Numbered from the stretch's first letter, positions 8,918 through 17,964 are shown. The stretch is 31,387 nucleotides of DNA from Bacteroidota bacterium (GCA_028877005.1 JAGWPI010000130.1:1-31387); one strand, 5' to 3'. Program-made: numbers and translations. Notes: generated by a model not told the origin, from the sequence alone.

Positions 8918-10324
8918 TTATTTTATTGTTTGGATAAATGAATCAATTGTTCCGGCTGCAGCTGATTTATCTAAATTAGCTTGCAACCAATTGGTAATGG
9001 TTTGAATATAATCGGTTTGGCTGCGGTATAATACAAAAGCTGAATTAGTTAAATCAATTAAATTAATTAACCCTGCATTATACTGTGCAATTTTTTGATG
9101 ATAAGCATCTCTTGCCGATTGCAATTGAATGGGTATCTCTTGTAAATTCTTCTGTATAATATCAATAGAAGCCAGTGATTTTTGGTAAGCATTTGATAAA
9201 TATAATTTTTGTTGTTGCAAATCATAATCACTACTTTGAGTAGCAAATTTGTTTACCGTCATTTGGTCTTTTCTGTGTATCCCATCAAATAAATTATAAG
9301 TAAATGCTAACCCAAGTGCATAGTTAAAGCGCTGATACCCAAATCCGGTACCAATGGCTTTGTATTGGTCTTGATAATCTATACTGGAACCTCGCCCCCA
9401 AAAACCTCCTGCCAAATAAATTTTAGGCTGATAAGTTTTTTGGATAAGCTTGCCTTGAGCCATGTACCTGTTTTTAATTTGCTGGTAATAATCAATAAGC
9501 GGATTACCTAATGTGTCTATCTGATCAGAAAAATTATTTTGAGCAATTAAGTTATTAAATCGCCCTACTGCTGTATCTACATTTAATTGTATTATTGGAA
9601 TTCCTGTTAACATAGATAACTGTTCGCGTAAGCGAAGAACAACATCCGACTGATTGTTATAGTTAATGCGTGCTTTTGCTAGTTCAGCTTTTGCTAAAGA
9701 TGAATCAACACCGGGTTTTAAACCACTGGCAGCCTGAGCTCTAATAACACTAAACAAGGTTTCATATCGCCGAACATTATCTTGTTCAACACCTAATTGC
9801 TGTATATTTTTTAACAATGCCAAATAATAGTTTGCTACATTTAATTTTAATAAATAGGCTTCTTTGGCATAATCAGATTCTGAATATTTCTCATTGGCTT
9901 TAGCATCCTCTACCCTTGCTTTGTTTAAGCCAAAATTATATAGCTCATATTGGCTATATACCATGCCCAAATTTCCTGAGGCGGCTTGCCAGTTATTATC
10001 GGCTGTAATACCACCGGCAGTGGGTATAGCAATACCTAATGGCAAAAATGTTCCTGTAACTCCGTTGGCAGTGGCCATGGTTAATTGATCATGTACTTGA
10101 AGCGATGGCAATGCGGCATGTTTCGCATCCATAATGCCGGCCTTAGCGCTGGCTATTAAGGCCTGCTTGCTCATAATAGAGGGATAATACTGCAAAGCAG
10201 CATTTGTTAATTGTGGCAATGAATACAATGCCTGTGCTGTTTGGCCGGTAACTGATATAATACTACCTATCCATACAACAATTAGCATACAGCCAATTAT
10301 TGACTTTCTGTTTAATACAAACAT
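8918..10324 (-). CDS. TolC-family outer-membrane efflux channel
   Basis: A 468-residue outer-membrane channel. The signal peptide is at residues 1-28, ending VTGQ. The mature part shows the TolC duplication of long amphipathic helices: YSLPQLTNAALQYYPSIMSKQALIASAKAGIMDAKHAALPSL is the usual first repeat pattern (given by position 35-76). The second repeat runs from about 270, ending with the IAQYNAGLINLIDLTNSAFVL segment (about 418-438). It lies directly upstream of the permease with a 5-nt gap, so translation is probably coupled. The order channel, permease, adaptor on one transcript is a complete tripartite pump. Confidence 0.92.
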   Translation of the reverse strand: MFVLNRKSIIGCMLIVVWIGSIISVTGQTAQALYSLPQLTNAALQYYPSIMSKQALIASAKAGIMDAKHAALPSLQVHDQLTMATANGVTGTFLPLGIAIPTAGGITADNNWQAASGNLGMVYSQYELYNFGLNKARVEDAKANEKYSESDYAKEAYLLKLNVANYYLALLKNIQQLGVEQDNVRRYETLFSVIRAQAASGLKPGVDSSLAKAELAKARINYNNQSDVVLRLREQLSMLTGIPIIQLNVDTAVGRFNNLIAQNNFSDQIDTLGNPLIDYYQQIKNRYMAQGKLIQKTYQPKIYLAGGFWGRGSSIDYQDQYKAIGTGFGYQRFNYALGLAFTYNLFDGIHRKDQMTVNKFATQSSDYDLQQQKLYLSNAYQKSLASIDIIQKNLQEIPIQLQSARDAYHQKIAQYNAGLINLIDLTNSAFVLYRSQTDYIQTITNWLQANLDKSAAAGTIDSFIQTIK

Positions 10325-10360
10325 ATAACCTATTGGTTTTTAAAAATGAAATAAAAGAAA

Positions 10361-10756
10361 TTATGATGTTATACACGCAAAAGGGGGGCCTCGCAAGGTA
10401 GGTGTATATTGAAAGTAAGATACGAAAGATTCTTGATATTTACAATAGGGTATACAAATAAAAAGTAAGGGAATGATAGAAAATACAAAAAAAGTTGTAG
10501 CAGCTACTGTTTCGGGTTGATACCTTTTATTTAACCGAATATTATCACCCCTTTGAGAAGTATTATGGGTGTAAATTGCCTTATTAAAATATTGGTGCGG
10601 TTGAAATAAATCATGCACATGTAACTCGGTATCAATAATTTGATCTTCGGGAACAGCATCAAAATTAAATAGCAACTGTACCCCAAAAAAAAGAATATAC
10701 AGGGTAAAAAAAAGTAACTTAACAATTAAATTATATGCTTTGTAAAAGCGATGCAT
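10361..10756 (-). CDS. Small two-TM protein of unknown function heading the efflux operon
   Basis: A 131-residue protein I do not recognise as a named family. It has a membrane segment at about 11-31 (LIVKLLFFTLYILFFGVQLLF) and another at about 87-103. Between them is a periplasmic-looking loop with four histidines (46, 48, 54, 64) and acidic residues, then NKRYQPET. The C-terminal tail carries two cysteines near the second TM and ends LRGPPFACITS. It ends 36 nt before the TolC-like start, and I see no promoter in that gap. A TAGCTTTG -7-like box stands just before it. It is therefore likely the first gene of the operon. A role in sensing or handling the pump substrate, possibly a metal, is speculation from the histidines. 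Confidence 0.55.
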   Translation of the reverse strand: MHRFYKAYNLIVKLLFFTLYILFFGVQLLFNFDAVPEDQIIDTELHVHDLFQPHQYFNKAIYTHNTSQRGDNIRLNKRYQPETVAATTFFVFSIIPLLFICIPYCKYQESFVSYFQYTPTLRGPPFACITS

Positions 10757-10777
10757 GGGTTAGTTCAATTTCTATTG

Positions 10778-10785
10778 CAAAGCTA
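10778..10785 (-). promoter_or_regulatory. Candidate -7 box (TAGCTTTG) for the efflux operon
   Basis: On the minus strand TAGCTTTG matches TAnnTTTG, 21 nt before the ATG of the small membrane protein. The expected -33 position is A-rich, not TTTG, so only half of the consensus is met. Confidence 0.4.
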
Positions 10786-10851
10786 TATATGTACCACAAA
10801 ATTTTTTGTTAGAAATGTGCATAATAGATTAGAAGCGGATTAGAATTTTAA

Positions 10852-10876
10852 ATTTTAGAGGAAATACCTCGAAAAT
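10852..10876 (-). terminator. Possible uvrA terminator hairpin
   Basis: Arms ATTTT plus GAGG (10852-10861, with one A/G mismatch) pair with CCTC plus AAAAT (10867-10876) around loop AAATA. It lies about 38 nt past the uvrA stop on the minus strand. The downstream T-run is short, so activity is uncertain. Confidence 0.35.
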
Positions 10877-10913
10877 TAGGTGAATTTAATTCCTATACAA
10901 ACAGTTGTAAGTT

Positions 10914-13844
10914 TTAAGTCTTGTTTTTTTGAGTAATTTTTTTAGGCTTTGCAGGTAAACTTTCGGCTAATTCTGTAGCCAAAAACTTAGCAGTATGGCT
11001 TTCTTTTACTTTACACAAATCTTCCGGTGTACCCGCAAACAAAACCCTACCACCGCCTGAACCACCTTCGGGCCCTAAATCAATAATATAATCTGCTTGT
11101 TTAATTACATCTAAATTATGTTCTATTACCAATACAGTATTACCTCTGTTCACCAATTTTTGCAATACATCCATTAACAGTATAATATCCTGAAAATGTA
11201 AGCCGGTAGTAGGCTCATCTAATATATAAAAAGTTTTACCGGTATCTTTTTTCCCTAATTCAGTGGCCAATTTTACCCTTTGTGCCTCTCCTCCACTTAA
11301 TGTTACAGCACTTTGCCCAAGTGTAATGTAGCCTAACCCTACTTCTTGTAATATTTTTATTTTACGATATATCCAAGGTACTGGTTGAAAAAATTCACAA
11401 GCTTCATCTACCGACATATCTAACACATCACTAATAGACTTGCCTTTGTATCGTATTTCTAAAGTTTCTCGATTGTAGCGTTTGCCATTACACTTTTCAC
11501 AAGGCACATAAACATCGGGTAAAAAATTCATTTCAATAACACGCATACCACCGCCTTCACATACCTCACACCTACCCGTTTTTACATTAAAAGAAAAACG
11601 TCCTGCATTATATCCCCGAATCTTTGCTTCAGGAACTGAGGCAAACAAGGTACGTATATCTGTAAAAAAACCACAATAAGTTGCCGGATTACTTCGGGGT
11701 GTGCGGCCAATAGGCGACTGATCTATTTCTATTACTTTATCAATAAACTCTAACCCTTTAATGGCTTTAAAAGGCATGGGTTTTATACGCGATTTGTAAG
11801 CATGTTCTGCCAATAATGGGTAAAGCGTTTCATTAATTAAAGTGGATTTACCACTACCACTTACACCGGTTACCAGTATTAAAGTACCCAAAGGTAATTG
11901 AATGGTAACATTTTTTAAGTTATTTCCGGAAGCGCCTTTTAGTTCAATATACTTTCCATTACCTTGCCGCCTTTCTGTGGGCATAGGTATATGTATACTA
12001 CCATTTAAATAGCCTGCGGTGGGGGTTTGCAGTTGCATTACTTCAGCAGGTGTACCTGCCGCCACAACATTGCCGCCCATTTTCCCGGCACCGGGTCCAA
12101 TATCTATTAAGTAATCCGCAGCCAGCATAATGTCTTTATCATGTTCAACCACTACAACACTATTTCCAATATTCCGTAAATTTTGTAGCGCCTGAATAAG
12201 GCGATGATTATCGCGCTGATGCAAACCAATAGAGGGCTCATCTAATATATATGTAATACCTTGCAGTTGCGAACCAATTTGTGTAGCCAGCCTAATGCGT
12301 TGGCTTTCACCACCACTTAACGACCGGGATGGGCGATTTAAATGCAGGTAGGTTAATCCTACATCTGTTAAAAAACCTAGGCGATCATTAATTTCTTTTA
12401 ATATATCTTTAGCAATAATTATTTGTTTTTTATTGAGCTGTTTGGGCAATTGCTGAAACCACTGTGTTAATGCATCCAAACTCATATCGCCCAATTTAGC
12501 AATGTTTTTTTCGGCAATTTTAAACCATAAACTTTCTTTTTTTAATCGGGCTCCATTACATTCGGGGCATGTTTTTAATTCCATAAATTGCTCTACCCAT
12601 TCTCGGGTTGTTTCAGTACTTCCCGAAGCAGTAAACCATCTTTTTAACATAGGTATCACACCCTCAAAAGCACCCGTAAAGGTATATTCAGCGGTAATGG
12701 TATCATCGGTTGCATTAAAAAGTTGATCTACATCACTCGGTATTTCGGTGCCGTATAACAATAAATTCAATTCCCTTGTACTTAGTGTGCTAATGGGTTT
12801 ATCAATGGCTATTTTATTTTTTTTGGCAAAAGCCGCCATTTGTTGAAAAAGTTGTGCATTTCTTTCCTGACCCAATGGTGCTATACCGCCCTCTTTTACA
12901 GAAAGATGTTTATCGGGTATAACTTGCAATAAACTAACGGAATAGATGCTGCCTAATCCTTTACAAACCGGACATGCTCCATAAGGTGAGTTAAAGGAGA
13001 ATGCATTGGGCGATGGCTCCTCATAACTTAACCCTGTATCCATGCACATTAACTTACTGCTGTATTGAACTAATTTGTTGGTATCATTTATTAACAAAAA
13101 CATTAAATCTTTGCCCATTTTCAAGGCCTGCTCTACACTATTGGTAACACGTAAATGCATATCCGCTGTTACAGGCAGTCTGTCTATTACAACCTCTATA
13201 TCATGTACCTTGTATCTATCTACCTGCAGCTTTGCTGTTACATCTTTTATTTCGCCATCAATTCTAACTTTTACAAATCCTTTTTTTCTAATTTCTTCAA
13301 ATAACTCTCTATAGTGGCCTTTTCTTCCCCTTACTAAAGGGGCTAATATGGAAATTTTTTGATTGGCAAAATTGGAGTAAATGTGGTCTATAATTTCTTT
13401 CTCAGAAAATTTAGCCATTTTTTTTCCGGTTGCATAACTATAAGCCTCAGCCACACGTGCAAATAGTAAACGTAAAAAGTCATACACTTCGGTTACCGTA
13501 CCAACGGTTGATCGGGGATTTTTGTTGGTGGTTTTCTGTTCTATGGAAATAACCGGCGACAAACCGGTAATTTTATCTACCTCAGGACGTTCCATATCGC
13601 CAATAAACTGCCGGGCATATGCGCTAAAACTTTCCATATAACGACGTTGTCCTTCGTTATATATTGTATCAAAAGCTAAAGAAGATTTTCCACTACCGCT
13701 AACACCTGTAATAACTACTAACTTATTTTTAGGTATAGTAACATCAATATTTTTTAAATTATGTTCCTTTGCACCCATTATTTCAATTACATCTGCCATA
13801 CAAGGGGCTTCATTCATTGCCTTTTGCCTAATTTTTTTTGCCAT
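10914..13844 (-). CDS. uvrA: Excinuclease ABC subunit A (UvrA)
   Basis: A 976-residue DNA damage-recognition ATPase of nucleotide excision repair, acting with UvrB and UvrC. It has two ABC modules. Walker A is GVSGSGKSS near 48-56 and GVSGSGKST near 655-665; signatures are LSGGESQRIRLA near 511 and LSGGEAQRVKLA near 850. Zinc-binding CxxC pairs appear in CPVCKG (~291), CPECNG (~426) and CEVCEGGG...CEKCNGKRY (~755-785). It is slightly longer than the usual ~940 residues because of an N-terminal extension before IEIMGAKEHNLKNI and a Lys-rich C-terminal tail. Met10 (base 13817) or Met16 (13799) are alternative starts; a -7-like box only 11 nt upstream of 13844 favours one of them. It is divergent from the SAM riboswitch unit. 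Confidence 0.97.
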   Translation of the reverse strand: MAKKIRQKAMNEAPCMADVIEIMGAKEHNLKNIDVTIPKNKLVVITGVSGSGKSSLAFDTIYNEGQRRYMESFSAYARQFIGDMERPEVDKITGLSPVISIEQKTTNKNPRSTVGTVTEVYDFLRLLFARVAEAYSYATGKKMAKFSEKEIIDHIYSNFANQKISILAPLVRGRKGHYRELFEEIRKKGFVKVRIDGEIKDVTAKLQVDRYKVHDIEVVIDRLPVTADMHLRVTNSVEQALKMGKDLMFLLINDTNKLVQYSSKLMCMDTGLSYEEPSPNAFSFNSPYGACPVCKGLGSIYSVSLLQVIPDKHLSVKEGGIAPLGQERNAQLFQQMAAFAKKNKIAIDKPISTLSTRELNLLLYGTEIPSDVDQLFNATDDTITAEYTFTGAFEGVIPMLKRWFTASGSTETTREWVEQFMELKTCPECNGARLKKESLWFKIAEKNIAKLGDMSLDALTQWFQQLPKQLNKKQIIIAKDILKEINDRLGFLTDVGLTYLHLNRPSRSLSGGESQRIRLATQIGSQLQGITYILDEPSIGLHQRDNHRLIQALQNLRNIGNSVVVVEHDKDIMLAADYLIDIGPGAGKMGGNVVAAGTPAEVMQLQTPTAGYLNGSIHIPMPTERRQGNGKYIELKGASGNNLKNVTIQLPLGTLILVTGVSGSGKSTLINETLYPLLAEHAYKSRIKPMPFKAIKGLEFIDKVIEIDQSPIGRTPRSNPATYCGFFTDIRTLFASVPEAKIRGYNAGRFSFNVKTGRCEVCEGGGMRVIEMNFLPDVYVPCEKCNGKRYNRETLEIRYKGKSISDVLDMSVDEACEFFQPVPWIYRKIKILQEVGLGYITLGQSAVTLSGGEAQRVKLATELGKKDTGKTFYILDEPTTGLHFQDIILLMDVLQKLVNRGNTVLVIEHNLDVIKQADYIIDLGPEGGSGGGRVLFAGTPEDLCKVKESHTAKFLATELAESLPAKPKKITQKNKT

Positions 13845-13854
13845 AAAATTGTAT

Positions 13855-13862
13855 CAAAGATA
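13855..13862 (-). promoter_or_regulatory. Candidate -7 box (TATCTTTG) of uvrA
   Basis: The minus-strand TATCTTTG matches TAnnTTTG. It is so close to the first ATG (13844) that transcription would start within a few bases of it. This hints that translation begins at Met10 or Met16. No TTTG at -33. Confidence 0.4.
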
Positions 13863-13924
13863 GGAACAAGCAATGGAAGGAATTGTTGAACTTTGGTTAT
13901 AATTAGAAAGAAACCAGGCAATTA

Positions 13925-13957
13925 TTTGGAAATATTAATCCATGTATAGTACATTTG
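13925..13957 (+). promoter_or_regulatory. Consensus Bacteroidota promoter of the SAM riboswitch-hom unit
   Basis: TTTG at 13925-13928, a 21-nt spacer, then TACATTTG at 13950-13957 fit the TTTG-N19-21-TAnnTTTG consensus exactly. The aptamer begins about 18 nt further on, so the transcript would start just before it. Confidence 0.75.
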
Positions 13958-13975
13958 CGCCAGTTCTTTTTAAAA

Positions 13976-14079
13976 ACTTATCAAGAAAGGCAGAGGGAAT
14001 TGGCCCAATGAAGCCTTGGCAACCCATGTTTATTGCATGAAGGTGCCAACTCCATCCCATAACAATGGGAAAGATAAGT
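13976..14079 (+). ncRNA. SAM-I (S-box) riboswitch aptamer
   Basis: P1 is formed by ACTTATC (13976-13982) with GATAAGT (14073-14079). The conserved core is intact: AAGAAAGGCAGAGGG, then TTGGCCCAATGAAGCC, then TTGGCAACC, all typical S-box strings. Further on come GGTGCCAACTCC (the conserved P3-side GGTGCNAATTCC element) and a P4 hairpin CCCA/TGGG, closing with AAAGATAAG. S-adenosylmethionine binding favours termination. A terminator hairpin follows about 40 nt downstream and the homoserine dehydrogenase gene about 130 nt downstream, so this is an OFF switch for that gene. Confidence 0.96.
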
Positions 14080-14119
14080 CAGTCAATTTTATTTATATCA
14101 CCTCATTATAGATGTATTT

Positions 14120-14154
14120 AAAGCCTGCCTGATTTATCAATGGCGGGCTTTTTT
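14120..14154 (+). terminator. Intrinsic terminator of the SAM riboswitch expression platform
   Basis: Stem AAAGCCTGCC (14120-14129) pairs with GGCGGGCTTT (14142-14151), with a single G-U pair. The loop can form a further TGA/TCA stem, and a run of T follows to 14154. It lies between the aptamer and the hom start codon. Confidence 0.9.
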
Positions 14155-14211
14155 GTTACCCACTCTCTTGCTTTTTTCCATTTTTAATATATTTAAAAAA
14201 TTAAAATTATT

Positions 14212-15468
14212 ATGCAACAGCAAGCATTGCGCATTGGTTTATTTGGTTTTGGAGTAGTAGGTGAAGGCTTATACAGGGTTTTGCAACAAACGCCTTCCTT
14301 ACGTGCAGAATTAGTAAAAGTATGTATTAAGCATCCTGAAAAAAAGAGGAACGCACCGACTGAACTATTTACAACAGATAAAAATAGCTTATTATGGGAT
14401 GAACATATTAATGTTATTGTTGAAGTTACTGATGATGCGGAGGCTGCTTTTGATATTGTTGCTACTGCACTGCGCAATGGTAAAGCCGTAGTGAGTGCCA
14501 ATAAAAAAATGTTGGCAGAACACTTGCCCGAGTTATTGCAATTACAATTAGAAACCGGCGGCTCTTTATTGTATGAAAGTGCGGCCTGTGCTTCTATTCC
14601 TGTTATTAGAAATTTAGAAGAATACTATGATAATGATTTATTACATGCCATTTATGCTATTGTTAATGGCTCAACCAATTTTATATTAACCAAAATGTTT
14701 GAAGAACAACTTAGTTTTTCAGATGCACTTTTATTGGCGCAACAATCTGGTTTTGCAGAAAGTAATCCGGTATTAGATGTGGAGGGATTTGATGCTGTAA
14801 ACAAATGGGCGTTATTATTAAATCATGCTTATGGCATTGTAGAGCATCCTAAAAATATTTTGTTTACAGGTATTCAAAATATACAAACAGCAGATGCGCA
14901 AATAGCAAGAGAAAAAAAGTATGAAATAAAATTAGTAGCACAAGCCAAAAAATTAAAAAATGGTAACGTTGCTGCATTTGTGTTACCAAAATTTACTAAG
15001 ACTGATGAACCCCTTTCATTTGTTAAAAATGAATACAATGGTGTAGTTATTGAAAGTGGGTTTGCAGATAAGCAATTTTTTTATGGAAAGGGTGCCGGCA
15101 GTTTTCCTACGGCTTCTGCTGTATTAAGCGATATTGCAGCACTTCGCTACCAATATAAATATGAATATAAGAAACTATACCACCACCAGCCACACACCCT
15201 TACACACGACTTTTACCTGAAAGTGTACCTTAGTTTTAGCGATTGGCATTATATTCCAAAAGATGATTTTGAATGGATAGAAGAATGGCACGCCGGCGAA
15301 GAAAGGAAGTATTTGATTGGCGTTATTCATGCCAGTCATTTATATGGTAAAACCTGGTGGAAGGAAAATGATTCCTCTTTAATTGTAATGCCCGAACCCA
15401 TTATTGAAAATGTAGAAATTGTAAAATTGAAAAAAAGAAGTTTAGAATTAGCCGGGGTTACCTTATAA
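14212..15468 (+). CDS. hom: Homoserine dehydrogenase (monofunctional)
   Basis: A cytoplasmic enzyme reducing aspartate semialdehyde to homoserine with NAD(P)H, the branch point to methionine and threonine. The 418 residues open with a Rossmann nucleotide loop GFGVVGEG (12-19). Then come SANKKML (95-101), YESAACASIPVI (121-132), NGSTNFILTKM (152-162) and the active-site segment DVEGFDAVNK (189-198), with Asp194 and Lys198 at the catalytic positions. Next is YGKGAGSFPTASAVLSD. The final ~90 residues look like a diverged ACT-like regulatory tail; no aspartokinase domain is fused. The SAM-I riboswitch upstream implies it serves methionine/SAM synthesis. A terminator follows directly, so the unit is monocistronic. 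Confidence 0.95.
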   Translation: MQQQALRIGLFGFGVVGEGLYRVLQQTPSLRAELVKVCIKHPEKKRNAPTELFTTDKNSLLWDEHINVIVEVTDDAEAAFDIVATALRNGKAVVSANKKMLAEHLPELLQLQLETGGSLLYESAACASIPVIRNLEEYYDNDLLHAIYAIVNGSTNFILTKMFEEQLSFSDALLLAQQSGFAESNPVLDVEGFDAVNKWALLLNHAYGIVEHPKNILFTGIQNIQTADAQIAREKKYEIKLVAQAKKLKNGNVAAFVLPKFTKTDEPLSFVKNEYNGVVIESGFADKQFFYGKGAGSFPTASAVLSDIAALRYQYKYEYKKLYHHQPHTLTHDFYLKVYLSFSDWHYIPKDDFEWIEEWHAGEERKYLIGVIHASHLYGKTWWKENDSSLIVMPEPIIENVEIVKLKKRSLELAGVTL

Positions 15469-15500
15469 GAAAATATTTTACTGTACTGTTTGCATAACAT

Positions 15501-15530
15501 AGGGGAAAGACGAAGTACTTTCCCCTTTTT
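15501..15530 (+). terminator. Intrinsic terminator after hom
   Basis: AGGGGAAAG (15501-15509) pairs perfectly with CTTTCCCCT (15518-15526) over an 8-nt loop. A run of five T follows from 15526. It is 33 nt past the hom stop. Confidence 0.9.
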
Positions 15531-15813
15531 ATAAACGTGTCATTCGTCTTTATATATCATTCAATGCTGAAATTACGCTATTAACAACCATGCGATAACA
15601 GCACGGGCGATTAACCTTTGTGCTAAAATTTTTACTTCCTCTTATGTAAGATCCCTCCGGCTCAATCAATTACCTTTATCATACAAAAAATGATGCTATT
15701 CCTTTCTAAACATAAATAATACCATGTATACTTTTGAATAGTTATTAACTGCATGAAAGATGCAGATTATAAAGTAAATATGGCTTAATTCCAAAACTTC
15801 AGCGGTATTTTGT
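15531..15813. other. Intergenic region between convergent hom and T9SS gene
   Basis: No gene is seen. The only structure worth noting is a 6-bp hairpin, CTGCAT/ATGCAG at 15749-15765, about 50 nt past the stop of the minus-strand gene. It could mark the 3' end of that transcript, but it has no long T-run. Confidence 0.4.
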
Positions 15814-17940
15814 TTATCGCAATAAAGTAGTACTTCCTTCCCTATAAATTCTTTGCCCTTTTTCATTCGTAGCTTCAGCCACCCAAACATAGGTATCTAA
15901 TGGTTGCAGATCGCCATTTACAGAACCATCCCATCCTTGTGCTTCATCAGCAGTTTGAAATAACAGCCTCCCCTTTTTGTTATATACCCTAAAAAAAATC
16001 AGTCGGTTATACCCAATTAAATTCACCAATAATCTGTCGTTCTGCCCATCATTATTTGGAGAAAATACATTGGCTACATAAATACCTGCATTAGCGGTGG
16101 CATTTACTGCTACGGTATCAGTTACCGTACATCCTGATGCAGCAGTAACCATAACGGTATATTGTTGACGACCTTCACTTACATTCAATATAGGATTAGC
16201 TGTATTGGCATTTACAAATGCAGCTGCAGGCTGCCATTGGTATTGTACGCCAACTCTTCCTGCTTGTAAGTGAATGGCTGTTTGTTGGGTATTTATTTCA
16301 GGTAATTGTTTACCTATATCAGCACGTTCAATTTGAATAATTTTAGTGATTTCAGTAGTTAAATTAGGACATACCTGAGCGGTTATTTTTAACTGAACAC
16401 GTACCTCACCGGCTTCTTTATAAACAAAGGCAGGATTGGCTTCATAGCTACTATTCCCACGGTTATCGGTCCATTCATATTGAATAGGGCCACTACTGCT
16501 TACCACAGATGTATTCTGAAACTGTACAGGCAATTGTGCGCAATAATTGGTAAAGCTAAAAGCTGCCTTAGGTTGTTGAATGCCCGTAATGTGTACTTGC
16601 ATAATTGCAGGATTAGTACAACCATTACTATCTATAATTTTTACCCCATAACTGCCGGCAACATCAACCAATACAGTCTGTGTTTTTGCTTGTAATGGTT
16701 GTTGATTCCTGAACCATTGATAGGAGACTGCCTGCGGAGCCGATAATATTAACTGACTACCCTCACACAATAATGTACCTTTTGGAGCGGTTACTTTATT
16801 CACCGGTATGTCATGTATTTGAATTGTGCTTGTAGCCATAGATGTACAACCACTGCTATCTTTAACACTGTAATAAAGTTGAAATAAGCCGGGTGTATTG
16901 GCTAATAATTGATCATCTTTAATTGCATTACCTACTGTATTCGCTGCCAGGCCATCTGAAACCATAGGTTGGTTAATACCCCAAATACCATTTGCAGGCG
17001 TACCTTTTAGGGGTACATTTTCGCCCCGGCAAACACTGCTTTTGGTATTGATTGTTACTTTAACATGATTACCCAACACTTCTACAACAATAGGTAGTTG
17101 CATAAATAAGCCATCTTCATCGCGAATGGTTAGTTGTAATTGTGCTGTGCCGGCATATGCAGGTATAGCAGTAAAGTGAATATATCTGTTGCCATTTTTA
17201 CCCAGTAACTGTAATGTAGTATCGGGTAAAAATATTTGATTAGAAGAAGTTACACTACAATGAATACCGGCTAATTCTTGTGCATTGCCTGATATGTTAA
17301 TAGGAATATCCTGAAATGCATTGCCTAAACAAATACTTTGTTTTGCTATAGGCTGCATTTTAATGGTAGCATGTGAGTCGGCAAATTCCAAAGCTTCATC
17401 CAATACCATTGTTATTAAAGAACCATCCATTAACCCATTATGGGCAATGGTAACCTGTGTAAATGGTTCTGTTGCATGTACCTGTATACGTGCACCGGCA
17501 TTCACTCCTTTACAAATTAAACGATTGCCCAAAATAGTCCATTTGTCAGAACAACCGGAAAGAATAGTAATTTGTACATTTCCCCTATTGGTTGAAAAAC
17601 TAAAGGCTTCAGTTGTATCTGCAGCATTAATATTATACACCATATCATTCACTGCTTGAGAAAATGTATTGGTATAAGTAGCCGGGCCAAATGCGCCTAA
17701 CCAAATACTTCCGGCTTTTGTTGCCACCGCGCAACTACTCCAATCGTTGTCATATGCCACATAAGAACCGGAGCCATATGCTGTAACTGTTATTTGATGA
17801 TGAGTAAATGGAAAATCTGCATACCCTTTTTCGTATTGAAAGGTTTGAGCACTTACTCCAATAGAAATTACCATCCACCCTATGATGAACATCACTTGAA
17901 GGGTGAATGGCAATAACTGTATTGCAGTATGGTTTTTCAT
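15814..17940 (-). CDS. T9SS type B secreted protein with PKD-like domain and CHU_C (gliding motility-associated) C-terminal domain
   Basis: A large exported surface protein, 708 residues from Met at 17940. The start at 17940 gives a compact signal peptide (MKNHTAIQLLPF... ending VSAQ); an in-frame ATG at 17964 adds eight residues. The N-terminal ~200 residues are beta-rich and resemble IgGFc-binding/adhesin-like modules. Ig-like repeats follow (for example LLCEGSQLILSA...YQWFRNQQPL). A PKD-like module is near 460-545 (AAFSFTNYCAQLPVQFQNTS). The last ~85 residues are the CHU_C sorting domain: NVFSPNNDGQND, GWDG, TYVWVAEATNEKG and the ending STTLLR. Such domains direct export by the type IX system and surface attachment. 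Ligand unknown. The mini CHU_C protein upstream shares the same end. Confidence 0.88.
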   Translation of the reverse strand: MKNHTAIQLLPFTLQVMFIIGWMVISIGVSAQTFQYEKGYADFPFTHHQITVTAYGSGSYVAYDNDWSSCAVATKAGSIWLGAFGPATYTNTFSQAVNDMVYNINAADTTEAFSFSTNRGNVQITILSGCSDKWTILGNRLICKGVNAGARIQVHATEPFTQVTIAHNGLMDGSLITMVLDEALEFADSHATIKMQPIAKQSICLGNAFQDIPINISGNAQELAGIHCSVTSSNQIFLPDTTLQLLGKNGNRYIHFTAIPAYAGTAQLQLTIRDEDGLFMQLPIVVEVLGNHVKVTINTKSSVCRGENVPLKGTPANGIWGINQPMVSDGLAANTVGNAIKDDQLLANTPGLFQLYYSVKDSSGCTSMATSTIQIHDIPVNKVTAPKGTLLCEGSQLILSAPQAVSYQWFRNQQPLQAKTQTVLVDVAGSYGVKIIDSNGCTNPAIMQVHITGIQQPKAAFSFTNYCAQLPVQFQNTSVVSSSGPIQYEWTDNRGNSSYEANPAFVYKEAGEVRVQLKITAQVCPNLTTEITKIIQIERADIGKQLPEINTQQTAIHLQAGRVGVQYQWQPAAAFVNANTANPILNVSEGRQQYTVMVTAASGCTVTDTVAVNATANAGIYVANVFSPNNDGQNDRLLVNLIGYNRLIFFRVYNKKGRLLFQTADEAQGWDGSVNGDLQPLDTYVWVAEATNEKGQRIYREGSTTLLR

Positions 17941-17964
17941 GGTTCTCAGACAGGTAGATTTCAT

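Noticed and set aside
15696..15890. 64-codon minus-strand frame overlapping the end of the T9SS type B gene
   Set aside because: It is a frame shadow of the CHU_C coding sequence plus intergenic DNA, with no recognisable protein features.
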